Shown: positions 26,201-38,200 of the stretch, piece after piece
How the letters are laid out: each line of letters begins with the position of its first letter
Position numbering within the stretch: the first letter of the stretch is position 1
DNA from: Zerene cesonia
Lineage: Eukaryota > Arthropoda > Insecta > Lepidoptera > Pieridae
DNA length: 64,000 nucleotides
NCBI RefSeq assembly: GCF_012273895.1
Contig: NC_052120.1
Location: 6,014,001-6,078,000 of the forward strand
Direction of reading: 5' to 3'
Program-made: the position numbers and the translations under genes
The notes under the pieces: generated by a model
Database searches by the model: none
Seen by the model: only the letters and a program-made list of their open reading frames with translations
What the model was told of the DNA's origin: nothing

Positions 26201-29200
26201 CTAACCATGTTTTATTATCGAAATAATTTACCAAGTGTCAATAAAAAAAAATAGCTTTTCATTATCTAATTATAATCAAGCTTAAAATTTTTGTTCTCAT
26301 AAAATAGGTACACAATAAAACCAAAAAAAAGATACAAGTTTAATTTGTACAACATATTTCTACGCTGATCGTCGATAACGTGAAATGAAATTACAATTTC
26401 TGAACGATTATAATCCTAAATTATAATGTATTGTTTGGTGCACTCCTGTAATCATGAACTAAATAATTGATATCCGTAAGCTATAAATACCTACTCGGTA
26501 CGCGCGTGACCGCATTTTACGTCACTATCGCTCTTGAGTTTGTTTGTGCTTGACCACGACATTGCTATTGTGATTTATTTTATATTTAGCCAGTTGAAAT
26601 TACTAGCGTTGATTCGAAATAACTAATTATTAAAACAGCCTATATATAACGCGATGAACTTGTAAAGACTAGCTTTCCGGTCGCAGTTTCGCTCGCGACA
26701 TAGTCAGCCCATATTTGTTCCCACTGGCCTCCTATGAGGGTTCCGCCCATAATCTACCACGCTTGCCAAGTGCGGGTTGGCAGATGTCACATGTCGCCGA
26801 ACTTTTGAACTCTTCGGCTTTTGAACCTGTCGAAATTTTTCGCACTCGTAGTCAAAAATTCCCATGGGTATGAGATGATTCACCACGGTTAAAAGCAGCC
26901 TACGTTACTCTCTAGCCTCGTAACTAATTTCAGACAAAACATTCATATCATAAAATCGCTCCCTTGTGTCGTGAGAGAAACACGACCAAACACACTTTTA
27001 CATTAATAAAGATTATCAATTCAACTATTTTATTTTTTGGGTTGCTACATCATAATTTAAGTCTGTTAATTTTTAGTTGGTTTTGTATGAAAAACATAAC
27101 ACTTCTTCGGTCAGTCAGGTAAAAACACAAAACTTTTAACTTTAAATTTGACGAATACATAGCTAACGCTGACACCGACGAGAACCCGCTTGCGATGGTC
27201 TCTTGTGGAGAAGTTTATTTTGCACCAAAAATTATAATTCGATTAAGTTCTGCCAGCGACGATGGTACAGTTTGACCCAGATATATTGGTTACGGGTCAC
27301 TGGCTGGACACACAGGCCCAATAACCTAGCTATAGATACCTACTACTACTGACGCAATTCGTTCCCGTTCAACAATTTCCAATTGAAATTTAAACAACTC
27401 AATGTTAACTGGAATTTAATTAAGAGAGATATGTAGGTATTCGCAAAGTTTCGCGAACTATAGGTGAGTAACTGAGTCTCATAAGTTCATAACTTATGTA
27501 TGTATATTAATTTTATGATAATAAAAGATTATATACCGAGAAAGCGACGGCTATGTTTAAAAAAGGACAGTGTATTTAATATAATTTGATGTATCAAAAA
27601 GTTGTTTATTTTCTTCTTTTATGATATCATTTATCCATTGTGTTCTTTAACTAAAATGTTTATTAACACAAAGCGCAAAAAATAACACAACATAAACATA
27701 TGCATTGTCACTATAGTCACTAAAATCTAGTTATCTAAACCATCGTCTTCAATGTCCTAAGAAGCCGTATTGACGAATAAGGTTTCGTTGGTATTTTATT
27801 CCTAATTCAAGATAAAGTCCAATACACTCTCATGTCTTATGAGTCCAACACTTCCATTTGTGTGAGGACTCTTATGGCCGTGTGTCTTTTTAATTTTAGA
27901 ACACTTGAATCAAAAAGAGCAGATGGAATCCGCTTATGACGGTATTTTCAAGTCGGCCGTGGATATAAACTTGACATTAATTAGGGCAACATTGATTTAG
28001 TCTTAATTTGGAAAAAGCGAAGTAAAATGAGTTTCACATTAGAGTTCACACATATACCTACACATTGGTTTTTTGCAGTTTACTCAAAATTATATTGGTG
28101 GATGGTATCAATCACTGGTAGAATAAACATAGCAATAAACTTTATCGAGGAAGAATTTTTTTACCTGATTCCTCATTTATATAGTTTATAGCTGCACGCC
28201 CCGGCTTCGCCCGGGTAGTCTTTTGTCGTAATTAAAATAATATAAACTATCCTATCTCTCAAGTTGGATCGAACTGCACATGGCGTGCGAATTTTATTAT
28301 AATCGGTTAAGTGGTTTAGGAGTCCATTGAGGACAAACATTGTGACACGAGATTTATATATATTGAGACTCGTTGTGCCTCGCGGTTTCACCCGCGTAAG
28401 TCCGTATCCCGTAGGCATATCGGGATAAAAAGTAGCCTATATGTTATTCTAGTTGTCCAGCTGTCTACATACCAAATTTCATTGCAATCGGTTCAGTAGG
28501 TTTTGCGTGAAACAGCAACAAACACACACACATCCTTACAAACTTTCGCATTTATAATATTAGTAGGATAGGACTAGTAGGATAGTAGGACTAGTAGGAT
28601 TGAATTGTAGCTGTGCCGTTTGCTGTGTTGTTTGAACGCGCTAATTTCTGAAATTAGCGCGTTCAAACAAACAAATCCTTAATCTTTATTTTATAAAAAG
28701 TATAGATAAATATTTGCAATGATCTAGGTACGTCTTATTTTCAACCCATAGATAAATTTTTAAAGCATTTTGTTGAATAGCATAAATGTAATCAGTTCGT
28801 AATCGCTTTGGGACTATTTCGTGTTGGACTTGATCGTCACATGAAAATAAAATACTCATGGGGTCGCTGCCCGTTTTCTATATCGATTTCTCACCAGTCA
28901 CGCAATTTGCCAAGTAAAGCTTTGGTGTTGGACAATACAATGTGATTAGGTCGTTTCTCCTTATGTAATATTTTAGGTGACAATGGTAAAGTTTGCTTGT
29001 TAATAATTGAGTGATGATAACATTTGAGTCATTCTTTGAGTAGCTGTAACTAGCATTAATTAAAAGAAAGCATATTCAAACTATTTTTGAAAAGTAGCGA
29101 AGTTAAAGTTATTTGGATTGTTACAGTTAAACTATTTATTGATTATAGATATTCAGGAGTTTTACGAACTCACTCTTCTTGATGACACCAAGTCAATACA

Positions 29201-29936
29201 ACAAAAGACTGCCGAAACAATTCGAATAGCCAATAAATGGGAAGCTGATGGTGTCCGTCGTGAAGTAAGTGGATAGTACTTATGTATTAATGGTGTTTGA
29301 TCTCATTTTTCCACGTAACTACGATAATGCTATTCATAAAAGTCACAAAAAATTTGATGTGCGATGTTTATATATAAGATATGGATTACTTGCTCACGAA
29401 TTACCCAATTGAAGAAGTTCCTTTTAGTTATGTAAGGAATAATGTTATGGGATGTTAAGTTATTGTGTTTTTCTATGCTCTTTAATTATTCATTATATAA
29501 AAGCATGTAATAATTCATTTCATTTGTTTTTTATAGATTCCAAATGAAGAAAGCGATTACCGATCGGTATCGAATGCCTTTCTCCTGGACAATAGGAAAC
29601 CCGATCAACGAAATGCCGACACTCCAGACTCTGCCAAGGTTTGTTGTATTGTACGTAAACATAAGAATTTAATTAATAATTGCTAGTAACGGTAAAACAA
29701 AAATATGTTAATATATATAATGTGATTTACGAAGATTCTTAATTAAACCTCAAATTACATTATACATTTCTTCTGTTTATCATTAATCATTGAAGTTGTT
29801 GTGACCAAAAATATGATCCAAAGTAATAAAAATAACACAAAAACATTTAATATAAGCCAGCCTCAAAAATACATGTAATTTTTAGATCGGTCCTGCGACG
29901 GTTATATCATCGGTTGCAGACGCGGACGAGAAAAAG
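23260..29936 (+). CDS. dlg1: Discs large 1 (MAGUK), L27-isoform 5' part, broken by assembly gap
   Basis: Scaffold protein of septate junctions and synapses. Only the N-terminal part is present. Exons: 23260-23278, 25285-25416, 29149-29264, 29537-29638, 29886-29936; all phases join, 140 codons, open at the 3' end. The first exon encodes MPVRKQ, close to the MPVKKQ start of the fly L27 isoform. Exons 2-3 encode the L27 dimerisation domain (about residues 7-65), with EAHRALELLEDYH, ERVIRIFKSRLFQALL and EFYELTLLDD. Exons 4-5 encode a polar linker ending in VADADEKK before a GTACTT donor. The PDZ, SH3, HOOK and guanylate-kinase exons are not found anywhere in the window. They should follow the 1000-N gap but a different gene does (see findings). 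A stand-alone short L27 protein is a less likely reading. Confidence 0.93.
23279..25284 (+). other. dlg1 intron 1
   Basis: About 2 kb of AT-rich intron. It holds one repeat copy at 25017-25207 with a CATC-type microsatellite (about 25143-25177) just before the acceptor. Nothing else recognised. Confidence 0.6.
25017..25207 (-). repeat. dispersed repeat (GATACCCGGCTACAA family) with CATC microsatellite
   Basis: CTAGCTATAACCCGCGACGT, GTGGTACCCGGATACAAAGT, TATCTCTGTACAAAATTT, then a CATC tract and GCGTTTATAAAATTTAGTAG. Confidence 0.6.
26670..27010 (-). repeat. CCATGG-family element interrupted by a LINE-type fragment
   Basis: The outer element (TTCGCTCGCGACATAGTCAG; then TCCCATGGGTATGAGATGAT, AAAAGCAGCCTACGTTACTC, CGACCAAACACACTTTTAC) is broken by about 115 nt containing GAGGGTTCCGCCCATAATCT and GCCAAGTGCGGGTTGGCAGA, a motif common in lepidopteran LINE remnants. 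Confidence 0.5.
28190..28360 (-). repeat. dispersed repeat (ATCGGTTGAATAG family)
   Basis: GCTGCACGCCCCGGCTTCGC, CTCAAGTTGGATCGAACTGC, ACATGGCGTGCGAATTTTAT, ATCGGTTAAGTGGTTTAGGA. Same module order as 5690-5840. It abuts the next element. Confidence 0.6.
28367..28569 (-). mobile_element. Helitron-like short element, copy 2
   Basis: GCGGTTTCACCCGCGTAAGT (hairpin end), AAGTAGCCTATATGTTATTC, TACCAAATTTCATTGCAATC, GGTTCAGTAGGTTTTGCGTG and TTTATAATATTAGTAGGA. In reverse complement it starts TCCTACTAATATTATAAA; the terminal CTAG is mutated. Confidence 0.7.
28628..28670. repeat. perfect 21-bp palindrome with 1-nt spacer
   Basis: 28628-28648 and 28650-28670 are exact reverse complements around T28649. 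The arm contains TTTGAACGCGCTAATTTC, the conserved start module of the GGACCGCTAGT family, so two ends of that family meet head to head. Confidence 0.85.
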
Positions 29937-30742
29937 GTACTTCTATACTTTTTTTTTTGTGAACTATGTTGCACCATAAAGGTAAGGCAAGTAATTTTAA
30001 TTCTCTCGCGTCTTAAAAATTAAAGCAGCGTCCTCATCGACAAATGTAAGTAACTATATGTATAATATGATTATTACACATTATGCTCTAAGGTTAAAAA
30101 ATACGATACAGTCGTGCAAGGCAAGCACCTTTTCAACAGAAATATAATACATTGAATATTATGTGCAAATAAGATATAGGTAGGTATATCCCTGTCAAAT
30201 TTCTGAGAATATAGAACGAATAAAAAAAATAAACTAATTAATAGACGCGCCGCGAAAATAATGAAAATATGAGACATAATATTTAGTAGTCACATCGAAG
30301 TCGAATTTGAAAAAAGTCGACACACAAATTTTATTTATTGGAATATATTAATTTCAACTTGATATTTTATTTCCCATTTTTGAGAAAAAGTTCTGGATAG
30401 ATGTAACGACGGACAACAATCAAAACAAGTAATCCTATAAGGCAGTATTTTTCCCTACAAGGTATCTCTACGATCCCTAAGAATCATTAAAATCGGTCCA
30501 GCGGCTTTTGTAATATGTATACACGTACATAATGATTAAGTGAAGAGCTACAACTTAATTATAATTTAATTTTAATTAATTTAGACGCATTAGCATTTTT
30601 AAAAGTATAGCAACCTGCGACTTTGCCGTTTTGTTAAAAATAACGGCGCGGGCACAGTCATAACTCAATTCAATTCAATTCAATTTTTTGTTGAATGGCA
30701 ATTATGTTTTTGCACAATTTTGCCAGTGTCACGTTGGGAAGA
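29937..30742 (+). other. dlg1 intron start up to gap
   Basis: AT-rich sequence after the last visible dlg1 exon, with a short CAATT pentanucleotide repeat at about 30662-30685. No exon seen before the N run. Confidence 0.6.
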
Positions 30743-31742
30743 NNNNNNNNNNNNNNNNNNNNNNNNNNNNNNNNNNNNNNNNNNNNNNNNNNNNNNNNNN
30801 NNNNNNNNNNNNNNNNNNNNNNNNNNNNNNNNNNNNNNNNNNNNNNNNNNNNNNNNNNNNNNNNNNNNNNNNNNNNNNNNNNNNNNNNNNNNNNNNNNNN
30901 NNNNNNNNNNNNNNNNNNNNNNNNNNNNNNNNNNNNNNNNNNNNNNNNNNNNNNNNNNNNNNNNNNNNNNNNNNNNNNNNNNNNNNNNNNNNNNNNNNNN
31001 NNNNNNNNNNNNNNNNNNNNNNNNNNNNNNNNNNNNNNNNNNNNNNNNNNNNNNNNNNNNNNNNNNNNNNNNNNNNNNNNNNNNNNNNNNNNNNNNNNNN
31101 NNNNNNNNNNNNNNNNNNNNNNNNNNNNNNNNNNNNNNNNNNNNNNNNNNNNNNNNNNNNNNNNNNNNNNNNNNNNNNNNNNNNNNNNNNNNNNNNNNNN
31201 NNNNNNNNNNNNNNNNNNNNNNNNNNNNNNNNNNNNNNNNNNNNNNNNNNNNNNNNNNNNNNNNNNNNNNNNNNNNNNNNNNNNNNNNNNNNNNNNNNNN
31301 NNNNNNNNNNNNNNNNNNNNNNNNNNNNNNNNNNNNNNNNNNNNNNNNNNNNNNNNNNNNNNNNNNNNNNNNNNNNNNNNNNNNNNNNNNNNNNNNNNNN
31401 NNNNNNNNNNNNNNNNNNNNNNNNNNNNNNNNNNNNNNNNNNNNNNNNNNNNNNNNNNNNNNNNNNNNNNNNNNNNNNNNNNNNNNNNNNNNNNNNNNNN
31501 NNNNNNNNNNNNNNNNNNNNNNNNNNNNNNNNNNNNNNNNNNNNNNNNNNNNNNNNNNNNNNNNNNNNNNNNNNNNNNNNNNNNNNNNNNNNNNNNNNNN
31601 NNNNNNNNNNNNNNNNNNNNNNNNNNNNNNNNNNNNNNNNNNNNNNNNNNNNNNNNNNNNNNNNNNNNNNNNNNNNNNNNNNNNNNNNNNNNNNNNNNNN
31701 NNNNNNNNNNNNNNNNNNNNNNNNNNNNNNNNNNNNNNNNNN
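30743..31742. other. assembly gap, exactly 1000 N
   Basis: A run of 1000 N, so a placeholder length rather than a measured one. dlg1 runs into its left side and an unrelated gene (TCAIM C-terminus) comes out of its right side. Confidence 0.99.
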
Positions 31743-31846
31743 ACTATTTTTAAATCCCAAAGAGATAAGGTTCCTGACAGACCAAGGTTTACAGAGCCTA
31801 TATTACTATAATAAATAAAAGTTTTAACAATTTATGTTATTTTCAG

Positions 31847-34024
31847 ATAGAACTATTGCTCTTGGACAATTTACTGGTGTGAGCTTAGATGGAGATGTTT
31901 TTCTGAATATAATAGATGTGAGGCATGAGTGGCTGTCTGTGAGTTTGGTTTTCACAATTTTTAGTTATTTAATAAAGTAGTAAAATAGAAATAAAATGGT
32001 ACTTATGTTTTACATAAAAATCTTAAAAAAGTAAATAAAAGGGTTTACAATTTTACACACACCTTATATATGCCTTAATACTGACCTAATAATGGCAACA
32101 GATAAAATTCTAATATGCGTTTTTTAATCTAGCTTATTAAAAAAGTTAGTCAAGAAGACAGTGCCCTTACGGAAATACCTAATTATGAAAAAGCCCTCTC
32201 AAGCATTCTAAGAAATATACATATTTGTAGAAGGTGAGTCATCTGTTTATTGAATTTCTTTGTCTATGAGATAAATGTATCTGAAAAATAAAATGTAAAA
32301 TTTCTTGCAGAAAATTTATGCCCAAAGTATCAGCAGCACAATACTGCAGTCACCTCCGTCAGTTGATAACATCAATAGGCGACTTTTATGGACGCGGGAG
32401 GAAAATTTCAGATTCTGTGCCAGAATCTCTTAGCAAATACGAAATTGTTGTTGAACCGTTCGTACCCGTTCCATCTTTTTTCATTTGTTCCCTTAAATAA
32501 ATAAAAAGAACAGTTTACACACTTAACATAAAAAAAAAATCCGTACAAAATGTGTGCAACATTTTAAATTATGAGCTCATTTCACAGATTCGTGTTACTC
32601 GAGTCTAGGCGCGGCTTTATAAAAACAAAAATGTAATGGCTTTGTAAATCGCGTAAGGTTGAACATTGTAAAACGATATGCTTAAACTCTGGCTTCAATT
32701 GTTAAGAGTTTGGCGACACTTTCGACTGTTACTATTGTATAAGACTGTGCATCTTGGGTTTTTTTTTTATATCAATGGTATGTTCATAACTTCTATGTAA
32801 GGTAATTCTAAATAAAGACACGAACCTTACGGTATTAAAAATTACAAATGTGAATGATTATCATCATATTCAAAATCTATATTTTGTTACCTCACTCCAT
32901 AAGTTAAATGTAAAAAAATCATGGTTTAATTGGGCGCCAGGAAACCGTCATTTTAATTTTATTTATCTATCTTTAATTTTATGTCAATACATGTAAAATC
33001 AGTAAACTTACAAGGACTGAAGCGAAACTAACAAAACCGTAGCGTAAACAGCCATAAGTTGACACTTTTACGTACATAGATTCAATCTCAAAAGAAAACT
33101 CCATTAAGCACACTTGCCCAAAACAATAAAACTATCTACGATTGAAGCAGTTCATAATTAATCTTTGCAATTACGTGATTGTTAGAACATGTTTATTTCA
33201 GTAAGGAGTCATCCATAAATAACCTCATATGTTGAAGGGGAATAGGATATCTCAAAAATGTGACATTGTGTGATAAGGAGGGGGTCAAATGCTTTGTGAC
33301 GTCATAAGTTAAGATTTAAAATAGTATATTATAAGATGCGAAGTTAAATATTTTGGAAATTGATCCAAATAATTATTTTTTTTTATAAATACATATAAAA
33401 TTTAAGAGTGTTACGACACATAAGGTGGAGGGGGTAAGTTGCTAGTACTTTTTGAAACTAAAATAAGTTTATCATTATTTCAGAGAAGCTGGTCCTTTGA
33501 TGGTTTCGCCAACTGGTCAGTTCATTACACCATCATCATGTCCAGCAGATGAACTGATTGCTTTTATTACAAATCATTTAGATGAAGCTACTCTTCTTTT
33601 AACAGAATATAGTATGTAAGTAATTTTGTTTCAATATTATAAAGTTTTACCTTGTACATTCTAGATCGTGTACATAATTTGAACAATAAGATAATTTTAC
33701 GATTCCAGAAATAAACATATTGAGAAAGCTCTATATAAAGAGGTAAAAGAAAGATTTCAACTATTGGACTTAATTAAAGACGACAGTATTACACCTGGAT
33801 TGATGATCCTATGTTGTCAAAGATTGTTGACTCGAATAGATAAAATTGATGAGGTAAGAATCAAATTTCTATGTTTATTTGAATAATTTTACATATGGTA
33901 TTGTTTTCCCTAATGATTGGTTTTGATTGTGTTACAGAATTTACGAGGAAACATTTTATACGTAACTCATTACTATTCCGTGCTGTCTGACGGCGTTTTA
34001 TGTATTCCATGGAATTTTAAATAG
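31847..34024 (+). CDS. TCAIM: TCAIM-like mitochondrial protein, C-terminal exons (gene split by assembly)
   Basis: C-terminal (DUF4461) half of a homologue of T-cell activation inhibitor, mitochondrial. Exons: 31847-31938, 32133-32233, 32311 to about 32455, 33484-33615, 33709-33853, 33938-34024. Recognised by NIIDVRHEW (human has TMDVHHHW), a CCQRLL segment (human CCKRLL) and the terminal YYSVLSDGVLCIPWNFK (human FYSVMQDGDLCIPWNWK). The first exon begins in mid-codon and has no start; the N-terminal exons are at 45933-48967 on the other strand. The third exon has no GT donor in the phase required by the next exon, so its end is approximate. AATAAA lies at 34147-34152. Role: a mitochondrial matrix protein in mammals; its function in insects is not known to me. 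Confidence 0.85.
33205..33470. repeat. old repeat remnant in TCAIM intron
   Basis: GGAGTCATCCATAAATAACC, GATAAGGAGGGGGTCAAATG, TGTGACGTCATAAG, and again ACATAAGGTGGAGGGGGTAA. Two similar purine-rich modules in tandem; the family is not assigned. Confidence 0.4.
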
Positions 34025-34146
34025 TTATATCTGTAAAATAATGTTATAGCTTTTCCGTTTAAAATTTTATTAACATTAAAACTGTACATATATAGAAAGT
34101 TAGCAAAATGTAATCTGAAAAAACAGCAAAATCGAATTAAATAGCG

Positions 34147-34152
34147 AATAAA
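34147..34152 (+). terminator. TCAIM poly(A) signal AATAAA
   Basis: AATAAA 123 nt after the TCAIM stop codon on the same strand. Confidence 0.5.
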
Positions 34153-35071
34153 CATGTATTTTATAACCTTGTTTTATTTGAGCAAATCTATTGTCTTCTG
34201 AACTACTGAACATTTAACTAGTAATTACTATGTTAAATAATTCATACTTTAATACCAAGTGTGTTACATTTTTATACAGTACAGGGGACGTCAGAAAATT
34301 ACTTGTGGGTTTTTTCCGAATGGTATCACCTTGCTTCCCCATTTGATAAGATGTAGCTAGATTTGGCTCCATTATCCCCCCACTAGGTAAGGAATGTTTG
34401 TAAGGTTTTTGTGTTTGGAAATTACTATAAAGCTGGAGAACATTACATTTGAAATATTCTTGGACTACGCGCGCAAAAAGATCAACTACTGTAAAACACG
34501 TTTAATATTCGAAACGTCAAGTGGACAAAATCGCGGATTATAAGTAAAAATCGTGAGTTGTATGTTATGGGTACTCTTTTTTTATTCCTTCTAACGTTTA
34601 AAAATGTTACTGTCGAAAATTCTATTGTTTATTATGAAGCTAGATAGAATATAAATATACAATATTCATAGTAATATACTTCATAAAATTCAACAAAAAT
34701 TTAGAATAATTTTAAAAACTCTGCTCAACGTAAAAGTTCATAACCAAAATATTAAGTTCTAGGATGCAGTTAATGTATGAAAAATGACATCTATGTAGAG
34801 TCATGTGCAATCTTAATGAATTTGAAACGTTTCAAAAAGTATTCAACGATAAAGCAATGACCTGATAAGTGAAAATATTTCACATGATGGGCGGATCTCG
34901 GCAATAAAATTAATAATGTTTATACATTGGCAATTTCAACTATATATTCTAATGTTGTGATGATTAGATGTCCATAATACAATTAATATTAATTCTAATA
35001 TCACTAAACTGCAGTATTCCAAATTAAATTGCAAAAATTGTATAGTGCATGAGACAATGCATGTTACATAT

Positions 35072-35077
35072 TTTATT
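35072..35077 (-). terminator. cos poly(A) signal (AATAAA on minus strand)
   Basis: TTTATT on plus, 216 nt downstream of the cos stop in its own direction. Confidence 0.4.
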
Positions 35078-35292
35078 GTAATTTATAAAGCATTTCTAGC
35101 TCGTGTCATAGTTATGAAATAACACCTTTAAACACCTCGTAATTATTAACAACTATTTATATAATTACAGAAAAAAAGTAAATGGTGTAACACTATACAA
35201 ACATTAAAAAGAGCGAATGTTATAATTATCAGATACAATACAATTAATAAATAATGAGTATTTAAAAATGCATACTTAACAAAACTATAATA

Positions 35293-38200
35293 TCAGTGTT
35301 TTTTGTTCTGCTGTACAATCACGAGTTTGTTTTTCTCCTTCGTAACTTTGGCTACTGGTAAGTGAGTAGCTGGCATGAGTTGGCGTAAGTTTTGACTGGG
35401 AATGATGGGGGCCTGAAACAAACAATAATTTAATTAGTACAGATATTAGAAAATAAATAAACACATTTTATGCATTTCCATTTTATTGGGCTGGTATGTA
35501 CACCAGCCCATAACAACGTGTTATGTAAAAACAGAAAATATCTATTATAGTGTGTTCATTATAATAGATATTTTTTGAAATAAATTAATCTCCTTCAACT
35601 TTTTGTATTAATACATGCTGACTGATATGTGAGTGCTAACCAGTCATAGCTGATATACAAGATAAATGCCAAAACCCTTATAAGATACACATAACTCTTC
35701 AATTGGATCAAAAATAATGCGTATAACCTACAAAATCAGGGTAAAAATTTCTATTACTTCTCCATACTTACAATATTATTTGATTTAAAACTTACCGGTG
35801 GGCATCTTGCGAGCTGTCTCATTCTATCCACTAATCGCATCGCATCGTCTGACGTCTCTGAGTCCGTTGTGATCCCTAATGAAAGGGCTCGATCGAAATT
35901 CCCTCCATCCAGACATCTGTAACAAAATATTTTCACCTTTTTGACTTTGACCTCTTTATTAGAGTGTGAGTTTTTGATGGCGAAAACAAAACGGAATAAT
36001 GTTAAATCTTGTTCTTTAATAATTTTCAAATAATATGTGTTCCTAGTTGCGACCCTGTGGTTAAATCCTGTTCTAGAGAAATACAGTTATTTCAAAAGCA
36101 CAAAACAGATAATAATTATTTGAAATATTATCTGTTCAACAAGCACTTCATTTATATTTTAAATTTATGTATGTGTGTATTCGTATGTATTATTAACAAT
36201 ACAAAGTGTAAGGTTACCGATTGGGCTGCGGGCGCGACCGCTGCGCGTGTCGCCATGCGGCGGCGGCGCGCGCGCGCCACGCGGCCGCCTCCTCGGCCGC
36301 CGCCGCCGCCCCCGCCTCCAGCGCCGTGCACGCACTACGCAGGTCCACCACCTACAACACGGATAATATATTTATGAACTGGAAATTAATGTTGATGCAA
36401 GCATGATTTCTCAGAAAAATCAACATCCAAGTCTACATTAAAAAACAGGGCCAAGCCTTTAAAAGATTGAAATTCATTTGAAGGTATGTGCCCTTGTGAA
36501 CAAACAAAGTCCAAATCGACATTAAGCGCAGGTACAGCATCTGAATGACAGATCACATAATTTGCGCTTACAATTTCTAAGGATAAATAAGTTAAGATTA
36601 TGCAATACAAACTAAATCCTAATTGTAACACCTGTCATAGAGGAAGTTGAAAAATTTCAAAGAAGTCTGATTATATAAAAACATATTGGAGATAAATGAT
36701 TAAAGCTGATTAAACTAACATTCCGATATTCAAAATACAAACATTTACAATTAAGTTTCTTTACCTTTTGGAAATACCTGTAAAGAAGTGTTTTCATTTC
36801 TTCATGTGACAATTTATCAAGCCTTGCCATCAACATTTGTTCCCCTCTACTCCTTGAATCCTTATTATCTTGCGAATCTGATAATGATGCAGAAGGTGAT
36901 CTTCCACAAATTAAATTGTTTTTATATTCTATTGCAGTATCAATAGCTTCTATGGCTTCTTCACATTCTAGCAATTTCCTTTCCTATTAAAAATATTAAT
37001 GGTTGAGTGTAAAACACAATATTTTTAAATCAAAATATATTAATTAGTAGAAACAGAAAAATAGATATAATTTTACCTCAGAATCTGAAAGTGATTTATA
37101 TAATTTTCTCTTATGTCCTAAACTACACCGCTGCTCATGCAAACACTCTCTAGTTTTACGCAAATTCTTTATTTCTTTTCTCAACATCAGTTCTTTTTCC
37201 CTTGAAAGTTCCAAATTTGCTAAATCATTGGCTTTTTCTTTCAAGATGCTATCAAGTTGAGTGATTCTATTTGTAAAGTGTTTGATGGTATGGACCTTTT
37301 TATCCTTTAAATCAACAGATGTTTCTGATAGTTCATCTAATTTTAATTTATCCTTAAGTAACTCAACATCTAATGTATTTTTCCTTTTCTCATCTTTCTT
37401 TATTTGTTTCTTAATTTGGTCTATTTGCTTTTTGTAAGTCTTTAAATTAGTTTCATGTCTTTTTATTTCTTTCATAGCATCCATATCTATAATATTTGAT
37501 TCTATTCTCTCTGTATATGTTTTGTTACGAGAATTAATAGTAATGCTCCTTGTTAGATCATCAATCAGCCTTTTTTTTGATATACAAAGATTAATTAACT
37601 CTTTTAATTGTGATTGACTAGTACTAATCTCTTTTGACAATTTCCTGGCTAAAACTTGTTTTTGTGCATATTTTTCTTTAGTCATCTTATATTTTTTGCA
37701 GATTTCTGTAGTTTTGGGTGAGTCTATCATTTTCAATAATTCCCTTTCTATCAGTTTTGGTTCTGGATCTATTTCCTTTTTATGAGATTCTATAAGAATT
37801 TTCTGAGATTCAGGTGAAATTGCTTTAGCTGCCACTTTTCTTAAAAGCTCTAGCTGAGCACCAGAAATACTTTCTCCAGGTTGAATAGTTCTTCTTCTCC
37901 CAGAATTTGATTGTGAAGTCATTACTGGCAATGACTGTGATCCACTTGTTTCAGATATTGTTATATCATCTGAATCAATATGATTCAAATACTCTTCACA
38001 TCTCTCAGCATACAACTGGTCATTTTTTTCTCTGAAATATTCCATCATCTTTTCTACCTTATCTTGAAAGACAGTTTCTGAATCACTATCTTCTGAATCA
38101 GACTCAACATCTGATTCACTTGGCTCACTGGGTTCTGTATCTTCAGCTATTCTAGGCAAACCTTGCTTTGTATTGACTTCTTTATTATCTACAGTTATTT

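Larger units (their letters stand above)
25417..29148 (+). other. dlg1 intron 2
   Basis: A 3.7-kb intron with no recognised exon. It contains repeat remnants at about 26670-27010, 28190-28360 and 28367-28569 and a 21-bp perfect palindrome at 28628-28670. A stretch at about 26500-26580 with TACGTCA and higher GC could be an internal promoter, but the evidence is weak. Confidence 0.5.
34025..35292. other. TCAIM-cos convergent 3' region
   Basis: About 1.3 kb of AT-rich DNA between two genes ending toward each other. It contains the TCAIM AATAAA and a minus-strand AATAAA (plus-strand 35072-35077), 216 nt past the cos stop. No gene or repeat recognised. Confidence 0.55.

Noticed and set aside
30688..31818. 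Long open frames across 30.7-31.8 kb
   Set aside because: They are open only because N codons have no stops; flanking residues are not coding.
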